DNA of 64,000 nt from Elymus sibiricus (GCA_039707655.1 CM077672.1:193544037-193608036), one strand, 5' to 3'; positions 21,037-33,997 are shown, numbered from the stretch's first letter. The notes: generated from the letters alone by a model not told the origin. Made by a program: numbers and translations.

Positions 21037-24000
21037 ATGGCTCGCGCAGTAGCACCCCTGAATTTTAATGCGTTCCTAGAGAAAGCTAAGTTGAAAGATA
21101 ACGGAAGTAACTTTGTGGACTGGGCCCGTAATCTAAGGATTATCCTTACGGCTTCCCAGAAGGCTTATGTCCTTGATGCACCGCTTGGTAATCCACCCGC
21201 TCCAGTTGAGTCTCTAGACGTTGTGAACGCCTGGCAGGCTCGTTCTGAAGATTACTCAATAGTTCAATGTGCAATATTGTATGGCTTAGAACCGGGACTT
21301 CAAAGATGTTTTGAACGTCATGGAGCATATGAGATGTTCCAGGAGTTGAAGTTTATCTTTCAGAAGAATGCCCGGATCGAGAGATATGAGATCTCCGATA
21401 AGTTCTATGCTTGCAAGATGGAGGAGAACGGGTCTATCAGTGATCACATACTCAGAATGTCTGGGTACTCCACCCGTCTGGCTGAATTGGGGATGCCCCT
21501 TCCGCCAGAGGCTATCACTGACAGAGTTCTTCAATCATTGCCACCTAGCTACAAGAGCTTCGTGTTGAACTATAACATGCACGGGATGAACAAGTCAGTC
21601 GCCGAGCTGTTTGCGATGCTGAAAGTCGCTGAGTCTGAAATTCAGAAGGAGCATCAAGTGTTGATGGTCAATAAAACCACTAGTTTCAAGAAAAATGGCA
21701 AGGGTAAGAAGGGTAACTCCAAGAAGAGTGGCAAAGCAGTTGCTCCTCTCGTGAAGAAACCCAAGGCTGGACCCAAACCAGAAACTATGTGCTTTCATTG
21801 CAAGGGAACTGGACACTGGAAGCGGAACTGCCCCAAGTATTTGGCTGACAAGAAGGCGGCCAACAACAAACAAGGTATATATGATATACATGTTATTGAT
21901 GTGTACCTTACCAACTCTCGTTGTAGTGCCTGGGTATTTGATACCGGTGCGGTTGCTCATATTTGCAACTCAAAACAGGAACTGCGGAATAGACGGAGGC
22001 TGGCAAAGGACGAAGTGACGATGCGCGTGGGAAATGGTTCCAAGGTTGATGTGATCGCCGTCGGCACGCTCGCTCTTCGATTACCATCGGGATTAGTGAT
22101 GAACCTGAATAAATGTTATTTGGTGCCTGCGTTAAGCATGAACATTATATCTGGATCTTGTTTATTGCGAGACGGTTACTCATTTAAATCAGAGAATAAT
22201 GGTTGTTCTATTTATATGAGTAATATCTTTTATGGTCATGCACCCGATGTGAGGGGTTTATTCTTATTGAATCTCGATAGTAATGATACACATGTTCATA
22301 ACATTGATGCCAAAAGATGTAGAATTGATAATGATAATACCACTTTCTTGTGGCACTGCCGTTTAGGTCATATTGGCGTAAAACGCATGAGGAAGCTCCA
22401 TGCTGATGGACTTTTGGAGTCACTTGATTTTGAATCACTTGACACATGTGAGCCATGCCTCATGGGCAAGATGACTAAGACGCCATTCTCTGGAACAATG
22501 GAACGGGCAAGTGACTTGTTGGAAATCATACATACTGATGTGTGCGGTCCGATGAGTATTGAGGCGCGCGGTGGTTATCGTTACTTTCTCACCTTCACTG
22601 ATGACTTAAGTAGATATGGGTATATTTACTTAATGAAACACAAGTCTGAAACATTTGAAAAGTTCAAACAATTTCAGAGTGAAGTTGAGAATCATCGTAA
22701 CAAGAAGATTAAATTCCTACGATCTGATCGAGGAGGAGAATATCTGAGTTATGAGTTTGGCAGTCACTTAAGACAATGTGGAATTGTTTCACAACTAACA
22801 CCGCCTGGAACACCACAGCGTAATGGTGTGTCCGAACGTCATAATCGAACCTTATTGGATATGGTGCGATCTATGATGTCTCTTGCCGATTTGCCACTAT
22901 CGTTTTGGGGTTATGCATTAGAGACAGCTGCATTCACTTTAAATAGGGCACCATCGAAATCCGTTGAGACGACGCCATATGAACTTTGGTTTGGCAGAAG
23001 CCGAAGCTGTCGTTTCTTAAAGTTTGGGGATGTGATGCTTATGTCAAAAAGCTTCAGCCTGAAAAGCTGGAACCCAAAGCGGAGAAATGCGTCTTCATAG
23101 GATACCCAAAAGAGACAGTTGGGTATACCTTCTACCTCAGATCCGAAGGCAAAGTGTTTGTCGCTAAAAACGGAACGTTTCTTGAGAAAGAGTTTCTCTC
23201 GAAAGAATTGAGTGGGAGGAAGATAGAACTTGATGAGGTTGTTGAACCTTTACTTCAACCTGAGAGTAGCGCAGCGCAGAAAGATGTTTCTGTAGAGCCT
23301 ACATCAGCTGAAGAGGAAGTTAATGATGATGATCATGAAGCTTTGGATCAAGTTGCTATCGAACCTCGTAGGTCGACAAGGACGCGTACTGCTCCTGAGT
23401 GGTACGGCAACCCTGTCTTAGAAGTCATGTTGTTAGACAACAATGAACCTACAAGCTATGGAGAAGCGATGATGGGCCCGGATTCCGAGAAATGGTTAGA
23501 GGCCATGAAATCCGAGATGGGATCCATGTATGAAAACAAAGTATGGACTTTGGAAGTATTACCTGAAGGGCCTAAGGCCATTCAGAACAAATGGATCTTT
23601 AAGAGGAAGACGGACGCGGACGGTAATGTCACCGTCTATAAAGCTCGACTTGTGGCAAAAGGTTTTTCACAAGTTCAAGGAGTTGACTACGATGAGACCT
23701 TCTCACCCGTAGCGATGCTTAAGTCCGTCAGAATCATGTTAGCAATAGCTGCCTTTTTCGATTATGAAATTTGGCAGATGGATGTCAAAACAGCGTTCCT
23801 TAACGGTTTCCTTAAGGAAGAGTTGTATATGATGCAACCAGAAGGTTTTGTCGATCCAGAGAATGCTGACAAAGTTTGCAAACTCCAGCGATCCATTTAT
23901 GGACTGGTGCAAGCATCTCGGAGTTGGAATCTTCGCTTTGATGAGGTGATCAAAGCGTTCGAGTTTATACAAGTTTACGGAGAAGCTTGTATTTACAAGA

Positions 24001-25017
24001 AAGTGAGTGGGAGCTCTATAGCGTTTCTAATATTATATGTGGATGACATATTACTGATTGGAAACAATATAGAAATGTTGGAAAGCGTGAAGGAATATTT
24101 GAACAAGAGTTTTTCAATGAAGGACCTAGGAGAAGTTGCTTTCATATTAGGCATCAAGATCTATAGAGATAGATCGAGACGCTTAATAGGACTTTCACAA
24201 AGCACATACCTTGACAAAGTTTTGAAGAAGTTCAAAATGGATCAGTCCAAGAAGGGGTTCTTGCCTGTATTGCAAGGTGTGAAGTTGAGTAAGACTCAAT
24301 GCCCAGTGACTGCAGAAGATAGAGAAAAGATGAGTGTCGTCCCCTATGCCTCAGTCATAGGCTCTATCATGTATGTAATTGTGCACAAGACCCGATGTCA
24401 GCCTTGCCATAAGTATGGCCGGAAGGTTTCAAAGTGATCCAGGAGTGGAACACTGGACGGCGGTCAAGAATATCCTGAAGTACCTGAAAAGGACTAAGGA
24501 CATGTTTCTCGTTTATGGAGGTGATCAAGAGCTCGTCATAAAGGGTTACGTCGATGCAAGCTTTGACACTGATCCGGATGACTCTAAGTCGCAAACCGGA
24601 TACGTATTTATTCTTAATGGGGGTGCGGTTAGCTGGTGCAGTTCCAAGCAAAGCGTTGTAGCTGATTCTACATGCGAAGCGGAGTACATCGCTGCCTCAG
24701 AGGCGGCGAAGGAAGGTGTCTGGATGAAGGAGTTCATGACAGATCTTGGAGTAGTGCCTAGTGCGCTTAACCCAATGACTCTGTTTTGTGATAACACTGG
24801 TGCCATTGCTCTAGCCAAGGAACCAAGATTTCACAAGAGGACCAGACACATAAAGCGGCGTTTCAATTCCATCCGCGATTACATCAAGGAGGAGGACATA
24901 AATATTTGCAAAGTACACACGGATCTGAATGTTGCAGATCCGATGACTAAACCTCTTCCAAGGACTAAACATGAACAACACCAGAACTGCATGGGTGTTC
25001 GATTCATTACAATGTAA
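21037..25017 (+). pseudogene. gag-pol: Copia gag-pol, internal copy 1 (two frameshifts)
   Basis: ATG at 21037. First frame, residues: gag about 1-250; zinc knuckle C252-C255-H260-C265; protease DTG 302-304 with the preceding Trp (W299) intact; GAG_pre-integrase H440/H445 and C471/C474; integrase core D501, D564 and E600 (35 residues between the last two). A 1-nt loss near 22996, after residue 653, shifts the frame; it then ends at 23100. The frame continues at 22986-24437 with RT (KWIFKRKTDADGN, QMDVKTAFLNGFL, YVDD at 24036-24047). A 2-nt deletion at about 24380, not in copy 2, shifts it again to 24379-25017, RNase H (WCSSKQSVVADSTCEAEYIA, then DNTGAIALAKEP). Domain order PR-IN-RT-RH is that of Copia. 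Undamaged, the polyprotein would make particle, protease, integrase and RT; this copy cannot make full-length Pol. Confidence 0.92.
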
Positions 25018-25057
25018 ATCACATAGTGATGTGAACTAGATTATTGACTCTAGTGCA

Positions 25058-25066
25058 AGTGGGAGA
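25058..25066 (+). other. Polypurine tract before LTR B
   Basis: AGTGGGAGA directly before CTGTTGG; identical before LTR C. Marks the 3' end of internal copy 1. Confidence 0.8.
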
Positions 25067-26211
25067 CTGTTGGAAATATGCCCTAGAGGCAATAATAAAT
25101 TGGTTATTATTATATTTCCTTGTTCATGATAATCGTTTATTATCCATGCTATAATTGTATTGATTGGAAACTCAAATACATGTGTGGGTACATAGACAAC
25201 ACTGTGTCCCTAGTAAGCCTCTAGTTGACTAGCTCGTTGATCAAAAGATGGTGAAGGTTTCCTAGCCATGGACATGAGATGTCATTTGATAACGGGATCA
25301 CATCATTAGGAGAATGATGTGATGGACAAGACCCAAACTACGAACGTAGCATATGATCGTGTCAGTTTATTGCTATTGTTTTCTGCATGTCAAGTATCTG
25401 TTCCTTTGACCATGAGATCATGCAACTCACTGACACCGGAGGAATACCTTGTGTGTATCAAACTTCGCAACGTAACTGGGTGACTATAAAGGTGCTCTAC
25501 AGGTATCTCCGAGGGTGTCTGTTGAGTTGGTATGGATCAAGACTGGGATTTGTTACTCCGTGTGACGGAGAGGTATCTCAGGGCCCACTCGGTAATACAA
25601 CATCACAATGAACCTTGCAAGCAATGTGACTAAAGTGTTAGCCACGAGATCTTGTATTACGGAACGAGTAAAGAGACTTGCCGGTAACGAGATTGAACTA
25701 GGTATAGAGATACCGACGATCGAATCTCGGGCAAGTAACATACCGAAGAACAAAGGGAACAGCATACGGGATTAACTGAATTCTTGACATAGAGGTTCGA
25801 CCGATATAGATCTTCGTAGAATATGTAGGAGCCAATATGGGCATCCAGGTCCCGCTATTGGTTATTGACCGTAGAGGTGTCTCGGTCATGTCTACATAGT
25901 TCTCAAACCCGCAGGGTCTACACACTTAACGTTTGGTGACGATTAGTATAATTGAGTTATTGTGTTGGTGACCGAAGGTTGTTCGGAGTCCCGGATAAGA
26001 TCCCGGACATGACGAGAATCTCCGGAATAGTCCGGAGGTAAAGATTGATATATGTGATAATGGTGTGTTGATCTCCGGAAGGGTTCCGGAATTCACCGGA
26101 AGGAGTTCCGGATGTTTACCGAAGTGTTCGGGTGCAGCAACACTTTATATGAGCCAAAGGGGGTAAAGCCCACGAGGTATTGGAAAGTGCAAAAGGAAGT
26201 TTTGCTGCTGC

Positions 26212-26342
26212 CTTAAGCGGTACTACCGCTGGTAAGGCAGTACTACCGCGTAAGCGGTACTACCGCTTGTGTGAAGCGGTACTACCGCTCAAGCGGTACT
26301 ACCGCTCGTGACCGGTACTACCGCTTGTACGCGGTACTGCAG
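26212..26342. repeat. Palindromic array in LTR B (6 units)
   Basis: Six GCGGTACTACCGC-type units; lacks the CATAAG-spaced unit of A and C, and one unit reads ACCGGTACTACCGCT. Confidence 0.8.
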
Positions 26343-26443
26343 GGATCCGAGTTGTACTCTTTCCCTGCGGGCCAAACCGACCTTGTGCGGGCAAAACCGA
26401 CCTGGAGGAGGCTTTTACTCCAAGTTTAGACCCCAAGACTCAA

Positions 26444-26454
26444 CATATAAATAG
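26444..26454 (+). promoter_or_regulatory. TATA box of LTR B
   Basis: ATATAAATAG, same context as in LTR A. Confidence 0.6.
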
Positions 26455-26911
26455 AGGGGCAGGGCTAGCACACGGGATACATCAAGATTTCCCCAAGCCG
26501 TGTGCGGCAACCCTAACCCTCTAGTTCCTCCGTCATAATCTCCGTAGTGCTTGGCGAAGCCCTGCAGAGATTGTTCCTCACCACCATCACCACGCCGTCG
26601 TGCTGCCGGAACTTATCTACTACTTCACCATCGCTCGCTGGATCGAGGAGGTGAAGGCGTCATCAAGCCGTACGTGTGTTGAACGCGGAGATGCCGTCCG
26701 TTCGGCACTAGTTCGTGATCGGTTCAAGGGACGACTTGCGATTTGGATCGCAGAGACGTTCGACTACATCAACCGCGTTTCTTAACGCTTCCGCTTAGCG
26801 ATCTACAAGGGTATGTAGATTCACTCTCCCTCTCGTAGATGCTCATCATCATGGATAGATCTTGCGTGTGCGTAGGAAATTTTTTGTTTCCCATGCAACG
26901 TTCCCCAACAG

Positions 26912-26923
26912 TGGTATCAGAGC
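26912..26923 (+). other. PBS of internal copy 2, intact
   Basis: TGGTATCAGAGC, perfect initiator tRNA-Met type. Confidence 0.88.
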
Positions 26924-28163
26924 TAGGTCTATGCGTAGATGAGATCTCGAGTAGAACACAAACGAGTTGTGGGCGTGGGTGTATACATATTGCTTGCCGT
27001 TACTAGTTGATACTTGATTCGGCGGTATTGTGAGATGAAGCGGCCCGGACCAACATTACTCGTACGCTTACGAGAGACCGGTTCCTTCAACTGACATGTA
27101 ACTTTGTTGCATAAAGATGGCTAGCGGGTGTCTGTCTCTCTCACTTTAGTTGAATCGATTTCAATGAAGAGGGTTCTTTTAGAAGATCAAAAAGCAATCA
27201 CTACACCACGTTGTGGTTTTGCGTAGGTAAGAACGGTTCTTGCAAACCCGTAGCAGCCACGTAAAATTTGCAACAACAATTAGAGGACGTCTAACTTGTT
27301 TTTGCAGGGTATGTTGTGATGTGATATGGCCAATTACATGATGAGATATATGTGATGTATGACATGATCATGTGTTGTATAGAATATCACGACTTGCATG
27401 TCGATGAGTACGGCAACTGGCAGGAGCCATAGAGTTGTCTTCAATTATTTTCGCCGTTTTGCTTTACTTTATCGCTATGAGTTAGCAATAGTCATGGAAG
27501 CAACAATCGGCGCGACAACCTCATGGCGACACGTTGATGGAGATCAAGATGATGGAGATCATGGTGTCATGCCGGTGACGATGGAGATCATGCCGGTGCT
27601 TTGGAGATGGAGATCAAAAGCACGAGTTCATGGCCATGGCATGTCACTTATGATTTGCATGTGATGTTAATCCTTTTATGCATCTTAATTTGCTTAGGAC
27701 GACGGTAGCATTATAAGGTGATCCCTCACTTAAATTTCAAGATAAATTGTGTTCTCCCCGAGTGTGCACCGTTGCGAAAGTTCGTCGTTTCGAGACACGC
27801 CGTGATGATCGGGTGTGATAGACTCTACGTTTGCATACAACGGGTGTAAGCCATGTTGCACGTGCGGAACACTCGGGTTAAACTTGACGAGCCTAGCATG
27901 TACAGACATGGCCTCGGAACACAAGAGACCGAAAGGTCGAACATGAGTCATATAGTAGATATGATCAACATAAAGATGTTCACCATTGAAACCACCTCAA
28001 CTCACGTGATGATCGGACTTGAGTTGGTGGATTTGGATCATGTTACACTCGAATGACCGGAGGGATGTCAATTTGAGTGGGAGTTTTTAAGTAATATGAT
28101 TAACTAAACTCATTATCTAGAACAATAGTCTAAGTTGTCTTTGCTATATTTATGTTGTAGATC

Positions 28164-31100
28164 ATGGCTCGCGCAGTAGCACCCCTGAATTTTAATGCGT
28201 TCCTAGAGAAAGCTAAGTTGAAAGATGATGGAAGTAACTTTGTGGATTGGGCCCGTAATCTAAGGATTATCCTTACGGCTTCCCAGAAGGCTTATGTCCT
28301 TGATGCATCGCTTGGTGATCCACCCGCTCCAGTTGAGTCTCTAGACGTTGTGAACGCCTGGCAGGCTCGTTCTGAAGATTACTCAATAGTTCAATGTGCA
28401 ATATTGTATGGCTTAGAACCGGGACTTCAAAGACGTTTTGAACGTCATGGAGCATATGAGATGTTCCAGGAGTTGAAGTTTATCTTTCAGAAGAATGCCC
28501 GGATCGAGAGATATGAGATCTCCGATAAGTTCTATGCTTGCAAGATGGAGGAGAACGGGTCTATCAGTGATCACATACTCAGAATGTCTGGGTACTCCAC
28601 CCGTCTGGCTGAATTGGGGATGCCCCTTCCGCCAGAGGCTATCACTGACAGAGTTCTTCAATCATTGCCACCTAGCTACAAGAGCTTCGTGTTGAACTAT
28701 AACATGCACGGGATGAACAAGTCAGTCGCCGAGCTGTTTGCGATGCTGAAAGTCGCTGAGTCTGAAATTCAGAAGGAGCATCAAGTGTTGATGGTCAATA
28801 AAACCACTAGTTTCAAGAAAAATGGCAAGGGTAAGAAGGGTAACTCCAAGAAGAGTGGCAAAGCAGTTGCTCCTCTCGTGAAGAAACCCAAGGCTGGACC
28901 CAAACCAGAAACTATGTGCTTTCATTGCAAGGGAACTGGACACTGGAAGCGGAACTGCCCCAAGTATTTGGCTGACAAGAAGGCGGCCAACAACAAACAA
29001 GGTATATATGATATACATGTTATTGATGTGTACCTTACCAACTCTCGTTGTAGTGCCAGGGTATTTGATACCGGTGCGGTTGCTCATATTTGCAACTCAA
29101 AACAGGAACTGCGGAATAGACGGAGGCTGGCAAAGGACGAAGTGACGATGCGCGTGGGAAATGGTTCCAAGGTTGATGTGATCGCCGTCGGCACGCTCGC
29201 TCTTCGATTACCATCGGGATTAGTGATGAACCTGAATAAATGTTATTTGGTGCCTGCGTTAAGCATGAACATTATATCTGGATCTTGTTTATTGCGAGAC
29301 GGTTACTCATTTAAATCAGAGAATAATGGTTGTTCTATTTATATGAGTAATATCTTTTATGGTCATGCACCCGATGTGAGGGGTTTATTCTTATTGAATC
29401 TCGATAGTAATGATACACATGTTCATAACATTGATGCCAAAAGATGTAGAATTGATAATGATAATACCACTTTCTTGTGGCACTGCCGTTTAGGTCATAT
29501 TGGCGTAAAACGCATGAGGAAGCTCCATGCTGATGGACTTTTGGAGTCACTTGATTTTGAATCACTTGACACATGTGAGCCATGCCTCATGGGCAAGATG
29601 ACTAAGACGCCATTCTCTGGAACAATGGAACGGGCAAGTGACTTGTTGGAAATCATACATACTGATGTGTGCGGTCCGATGAGTATTGAGGCGCGCGGTG
29701 GTTATCGTTACTTTCTCACCTTCACTGATGACTTAAGTAGATATGGGTATATTTACTTAATGAAACACAAGTCTGAAACATTTGAAAAGTTCAAACAATT
29801 TCAGAGTGAAGTTGAGAATCATCGTAACAAGAAGATTAAATTCCTACGATCTGATCGAGGAGGAGAATATCTGAGTTATGAGTTTGGCAGTCACTTAAGA
29901 CAATGTGGAATTGTTTCACAACTAACACCGCCTGGAACACCACAGCGTAATGGTGTGTCCGAACGTCATAATCGAACCTTATTGGATATGGTGCGATCTA
30001 TGATGTCTCTTGCCGATTTGCCACTATCGTTTTGGGGTTATGCATTAGAGACAGCTGCATTCACTTTAAATAGGGCACCATCGAAATCCGTTGAGACGAC
30101 GCCATATGAACTTTGGTTTGGCAGAAGCCGAAGCTGTCGTTTCTTAAAGTTTGGGGATGTGATGCTTATGTCAAAAAGCTTCAGCCTGAAAAGCTGGAAC
30201 CCAAAGCGGAGAAATGCGTCTTCATAGGATACCCAAAAGAGACAGTTGGGTATACCTTCTACCTCAGATCCGAAGGCAAAGTGTTTGTCGCTAAAAACGG
30301 AACGTTTCTTGAGAAAGAGTTTCTCTCGAAAGAATTGAGTGGGAGGAAGATAGAACTTGATGAGGTTGTTGAACCTTTACTTCAACCTGAGAGTAGCGCA
30401 GCGCAGAAAGATGTTTCTGTAGAGCCTACATCAGCTGAAGAGGAAGTTAATGATGATGATCATGAAGCTTTGGATCAAGTTGCTATCGAACCTCGTAGGT
30501 CGACAAGGACGCGTACTGCTCCTGAGTGGTACGGCAACCCTGTCTTAGAAGTCATGTTGTTAGACAACAATGAACCTACAAGCTATGGAGAAGCGATGAT
30601 GGGCCCGGATTCCGAGAAATGGTTAGAGGCCATGAAATCCGAGATGGGATCCATGTATGAAAACAAAGTATGGACTTTGGAAGTATTACCTGAAGGGCCT
30701 AAGGCCATTCAGAACAAATGGATCTTTAAGAGGAAGACGGACGCGGACGGTAATGTCACCGTCTATAAAGCTCGACTTGTGGCAAAAGGTTTTTCACAAG
30801 TTCAAGGAGTTGACTACGATGAGACCTTCTCACCCGTAGCGATGCTTAAGTCCGTCAGAATCATGTTAGCAATAGCTGCCTTTTTCGATTATGAAATTTG
30901 GCAGATGGATGTCAAAACAGCGTTCCTTAACGGTTTCCTTAAGGAAGAGTTGTATATGATGCAACCAGAAGGTTTTGTCGATCCAGAGAATGCTGACAAA
31001 GTTTGCAAACTCCAGCGATCCATTTATGGACTGGTGCAAGCATCTCGGAGTTGGAATCTTCGCTTTGATGAGGTGATCAAAGCGTTCGAGTTTATACAAG

Positions 31101-32146
31101 TTTACGGAGAAGCTTGTATTTACAAGAAAGTGAGTGGGAGCTCTATAGCGTTTCTAATATTATATGTGGATGACATATTACTGATTGGAAACAATATAGA
31201 AATGTTGGAAAGCGTGAAGGAATATTTGAACAAGAGTTTTTCAATGAAGGACCTAGGAGAAGTTGCTTTCATATTAGGCATCAAGATCTATAGAGATAGA
31301 TCGAGACGCTTAATAGGACTTTCACAAAGCACATACCTTGACAAAGTTTTGAAGAAGTTCAAAATGGATCAGTCCAAGAAGGGGTTCTTGCCTGTATTGC
31401 AAGGTGTGAAGTTGAGTAAGACTCAATGCCCAGTGACTGCAGAAGATAGAGAAAAGATGAGTGTCGTCCACTATGCCTCAGTCATAGGCTCTATCATGTA
31501 TGTAATGTTGTGCACAAGACCCGATGTCAGCCTTGCCATAAGTATGGCCGGAAGGTTTCAAAGTGATCCAGGAGTGGAACACTGGACGGCGGTCAAGAAT
31601 ATCCTGAAGTACCTGAAAAGGACTAAGGACATGTTTCTCGTTTATGGAGGTGATCAAGAGCTCGTCATAAAGGGTTACGTCGATGCAAGCTTTGACACTG
31701 ATCCGGATGACTCTAAGTCGCAAACCGGATACGTATTTATTCTTAATGGGGGTGCGGTTAGCTGGTGCAGTTCCAAGCAAAGCGTTGTAGCTGATTCTAC
31801 ATGCGAAGCGGAGTACATCGCTGCCTCAGAGGCGGCGAAGGAAGGTGTCTGGATGAAGGAGTTCATGACAGATCTTGGAGTAGTGCCTAGTGCGCTTAAC
31901 CCAATGACTCTGTTTTGTGATAACACTGGTGCCATTGCTCTAGCCAAGGAACCAAGATTTCACAAGAGGACCAGACACATAAAGCGGCGTTTCAATTCCA
32001 TCCGTGATTACATCAAGGAGGAGGACATAAATATTTGCAAAGTACACACGGATCTGAATGTTGCAGATCCGATGACTAAACCTCTTCCAAGGACTAAACA
32101 TGAACAACACCAGAACTGCATGGGTGTTCGATTCATTACAATGTAA
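28164..32146 (+). pseudogene. gag-pol: Copia gag-pol, internal copy 2 (one frameshift)
   Basis: Same layout as copy 1, offset +7127. ATG at 28164; zinc knuckle 252-265; protease DTG 302-304, but the Trp before it is Arg (W299R); integrase D501/D564/E600. The same 1-nt loss near 30123 breaks the frame after residue 653 (first frame ends 30227). The second frame, 30113-32146 (677 codons), holds uninterrupted RT with YVDD at 31163-31174 and RNase H through to a normal C-terminus. Five residues of gag differ from copy 1 before residue about 92; beyond that the proteins are identical until near the RNase H start. A single lesion plus the protease Trp change make it defective. Confidence 0.92.
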
Positions 32147-32186
32147 ATCACATAGTGATGTGAACTAGATTATTGACTCTAGTGCA

Positions 32187-32195
32187 AGTGGGAGA
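32187..32195 (+). other. Polypurine tract before LTR C
   Basis: AGTGGGAGA before CTGTTGG, as at LTR B. Confidence 0.8.
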
Positions 32196-33296
32196 CTGTT
32201 GGAAATATGCCCTAGAGGCAATAATAAATTGGTTATTATTATATTTCCTTGTTCATGATAATCGTTTATTATCCATGCTATAATTGTATTGATTGGAAAC
32301 TCAAATACATGTGTGGGTACATAGACAACACTGTGTCCCTAGTAAGCCTCTAGTTGACTAGCTCGTTGATCAAAAGATGGTGAAGGTTTCCTAGCCATGG
32401 ACATGAGATGTCATTTGATAACGGGATCACATCATTAGGAGAATGATGTGATGGACAAGACCCAAACTACGAACGTAGCATATGATCGTGTCAGTTTATT
32501 GCTATTGTTTTCTGCATGTCAAGTATCTGTTCCTTTGACCATGAGATCATGCAACTCACTGACACCGGAGGAATACCTTGTGTGTATCAAACGTCGCAAC
32601 GTAACTGGGTGACTATAAAGGTGCTCTACAGGTATCTCCGAGGGTGTCTGTTGAGTTGGCATGGATCAAGACTGGGATTTGTTACTCCGTGTGATGTAGA
32701 GGTATCTCAGGGCCCACTCGGTAATACAACATCACAATGAGCCTTGCAAGCAATGTGACTAAAGTGTTAGCCACGAGATCTTGTATTACGGAACGAGTAA
32801 AGAGACTTGCCGGTAACGAGATTGAACTAGGTATAGAGATACCGACGATCGAATCTCGGGCAAGTAACATACCGAAGAACAAAGGGAACAACATACGGGA
32901 TTAACTGAATCCTTGACATAGAGGTTCGACCGATATAGATCTTCGTAGAATATGTAGGAGCCAATATGGGCATCCAGGTCCCGCTATTGGTTATTGACCG
33001 TAGAGGTGTCTCGGTCATGTCTACATAGTTCTCGAACCCGCAGGGTCTACACACTTAACGTTTGGTGACGATTAGTATAATTGAGTTATTGTGTTGGTGA
33101 CCGAAGGTTGTTCGGAGTCCCGGATAAGATCCCGGACATGATGAGGATCTCCGGAATAGTCCGGAGGTAAAGATTGATATATGTGATAATGGTGTGTTGA
33201 TCTCCGGAAGGGTTCCGGAATTCACCGGAAGGAGTTCCGGATGTTTACCGAAGTGTTCGGGTGCAGCAACACTTTATATGAGCCAAAGGGGGTAAG

Positions 33297-33422
33297 GCAG
33301 TACTACCGCGTAAGAGGTACTACCGCTTGTGTGAAGCGGTACTACCGCATAAGCGGTACTACCGCTTGTTTGAAGCGGTACTACCGCTCGTGAGCGGTAC
33401 TACCGCTTGTACGCGGTACTGC
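33297..33422. repeat. Palindromic array in LTR C (6 units)
   Basis: Same unit order as LTR A minus the first unit, which was lost in the 69-bp deletion; one unit reads AGAGGTACTACCGCT. Confidence 0.8.
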
Positions 33423-33526
33423 AGGGATCCGAGTTGTACTCTTTCCCTGCGGGCCAAACCGACCTTGTGCGGGCAAAACCGACCTGGAGGAGGCTTTTAC
33501 TCCAAGTTTAGACCCCAAGACTCAAC

Positions 33527-33536
33527 ATATAAATAG
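33527..33536 (+). promoter_or_regulatory. TATA box of LTR C
   Basis: ATATAAATAG; transcription from here would run into E4 LTR sequence. Confidence 0.55.
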
Positions 33537-33997
33537 AGGGGCAGGGCTAGCACACGGGATACATCAAGATTTCCCCAAGCCGTGTGCGGCAACCCTAACC
33601 CTCTAGTTCCTCCGTCATAATCTCCGTAGTGCTTGGCGAAGCCCTGCAGAGATTGTTCCTCACCACCATCACCACGCCGTCGTGCTGCCAGAACTTATCT
33701 ACTACTTCACCATCGCTCGCTGGATCGAGGAGGTGAAGGCGTCATCAAGCCGTACGTGTGTTGAACGCGGAGGTGCCGTCCGTTCGGCACTAGTTCGTGA
33801 TCGGTTCGAGAGACGACTTGCGATTTGGATCGCGAAGACGTTCGACTACATCAACCGCGTTTCTTAACGCTTCCGCTTAGCGATCTACAAGGGTATGTAG
33901 ATTCACTCTCCCTCTCGTAGATGCTCATCACCATGGATAGATCTTGCGTGTGCGTAGGAAATTTTTTGTTTCCCATGCAACGTTCCCCAACAGAAAC

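Larger units (their letters stand above)
25068..26910 (+). repeat. LTR B of the tandem (shared middle LTR)
   Basis: 1843 bp. Preceded by a PPT and followed by a PBS, so it serves as 3' LTR of copy 1 and 5' LTR of copy 2. It is 22 bp shorter than A through a different palindrome array, and has about ten private substitutions. Confidence 0.93.
17919..33992 (+). mobile_element. BARE1/WIS/Angela-like Copia in a three-LTR tandem (LTR-int-LTR-int-LTR)
   Basis: Three LTRs (17919-19783, 25068-26910, 32197-33992), all TGTTGG...CCCCAACA, separated by two full internal regions (19784-25067 and 26911-32196) in the same orientation. The whole 16-kb block is flanked by one 5-bp duplication, GAAAC at 17914-17918 and 33993-33997; no duplication flanks the middle LTR, which is bounded by PPT on one side and PBS on the other as an internal LTR must be. 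This fits one insertion followed by unequal recombination between LTRs. The host sequence is the E4 LTR. Neither gag-pol copy is intact. The family call rests on the LTR opening and gag-pol sequence. Confidence 0.93.
32197..33992 (+). repeat. LTR C of the tandem
   Basis: 1796 bp, exactly 69 bp shorter than LTR A because of one deletion after GGGGGTAA (near 33295); the deleted segment in A (19018-19086) is bounded by GGTAA repeats. About seven private substitutions. Ends CCCCAACA followed by GAAAC. Confidence 0.93.
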
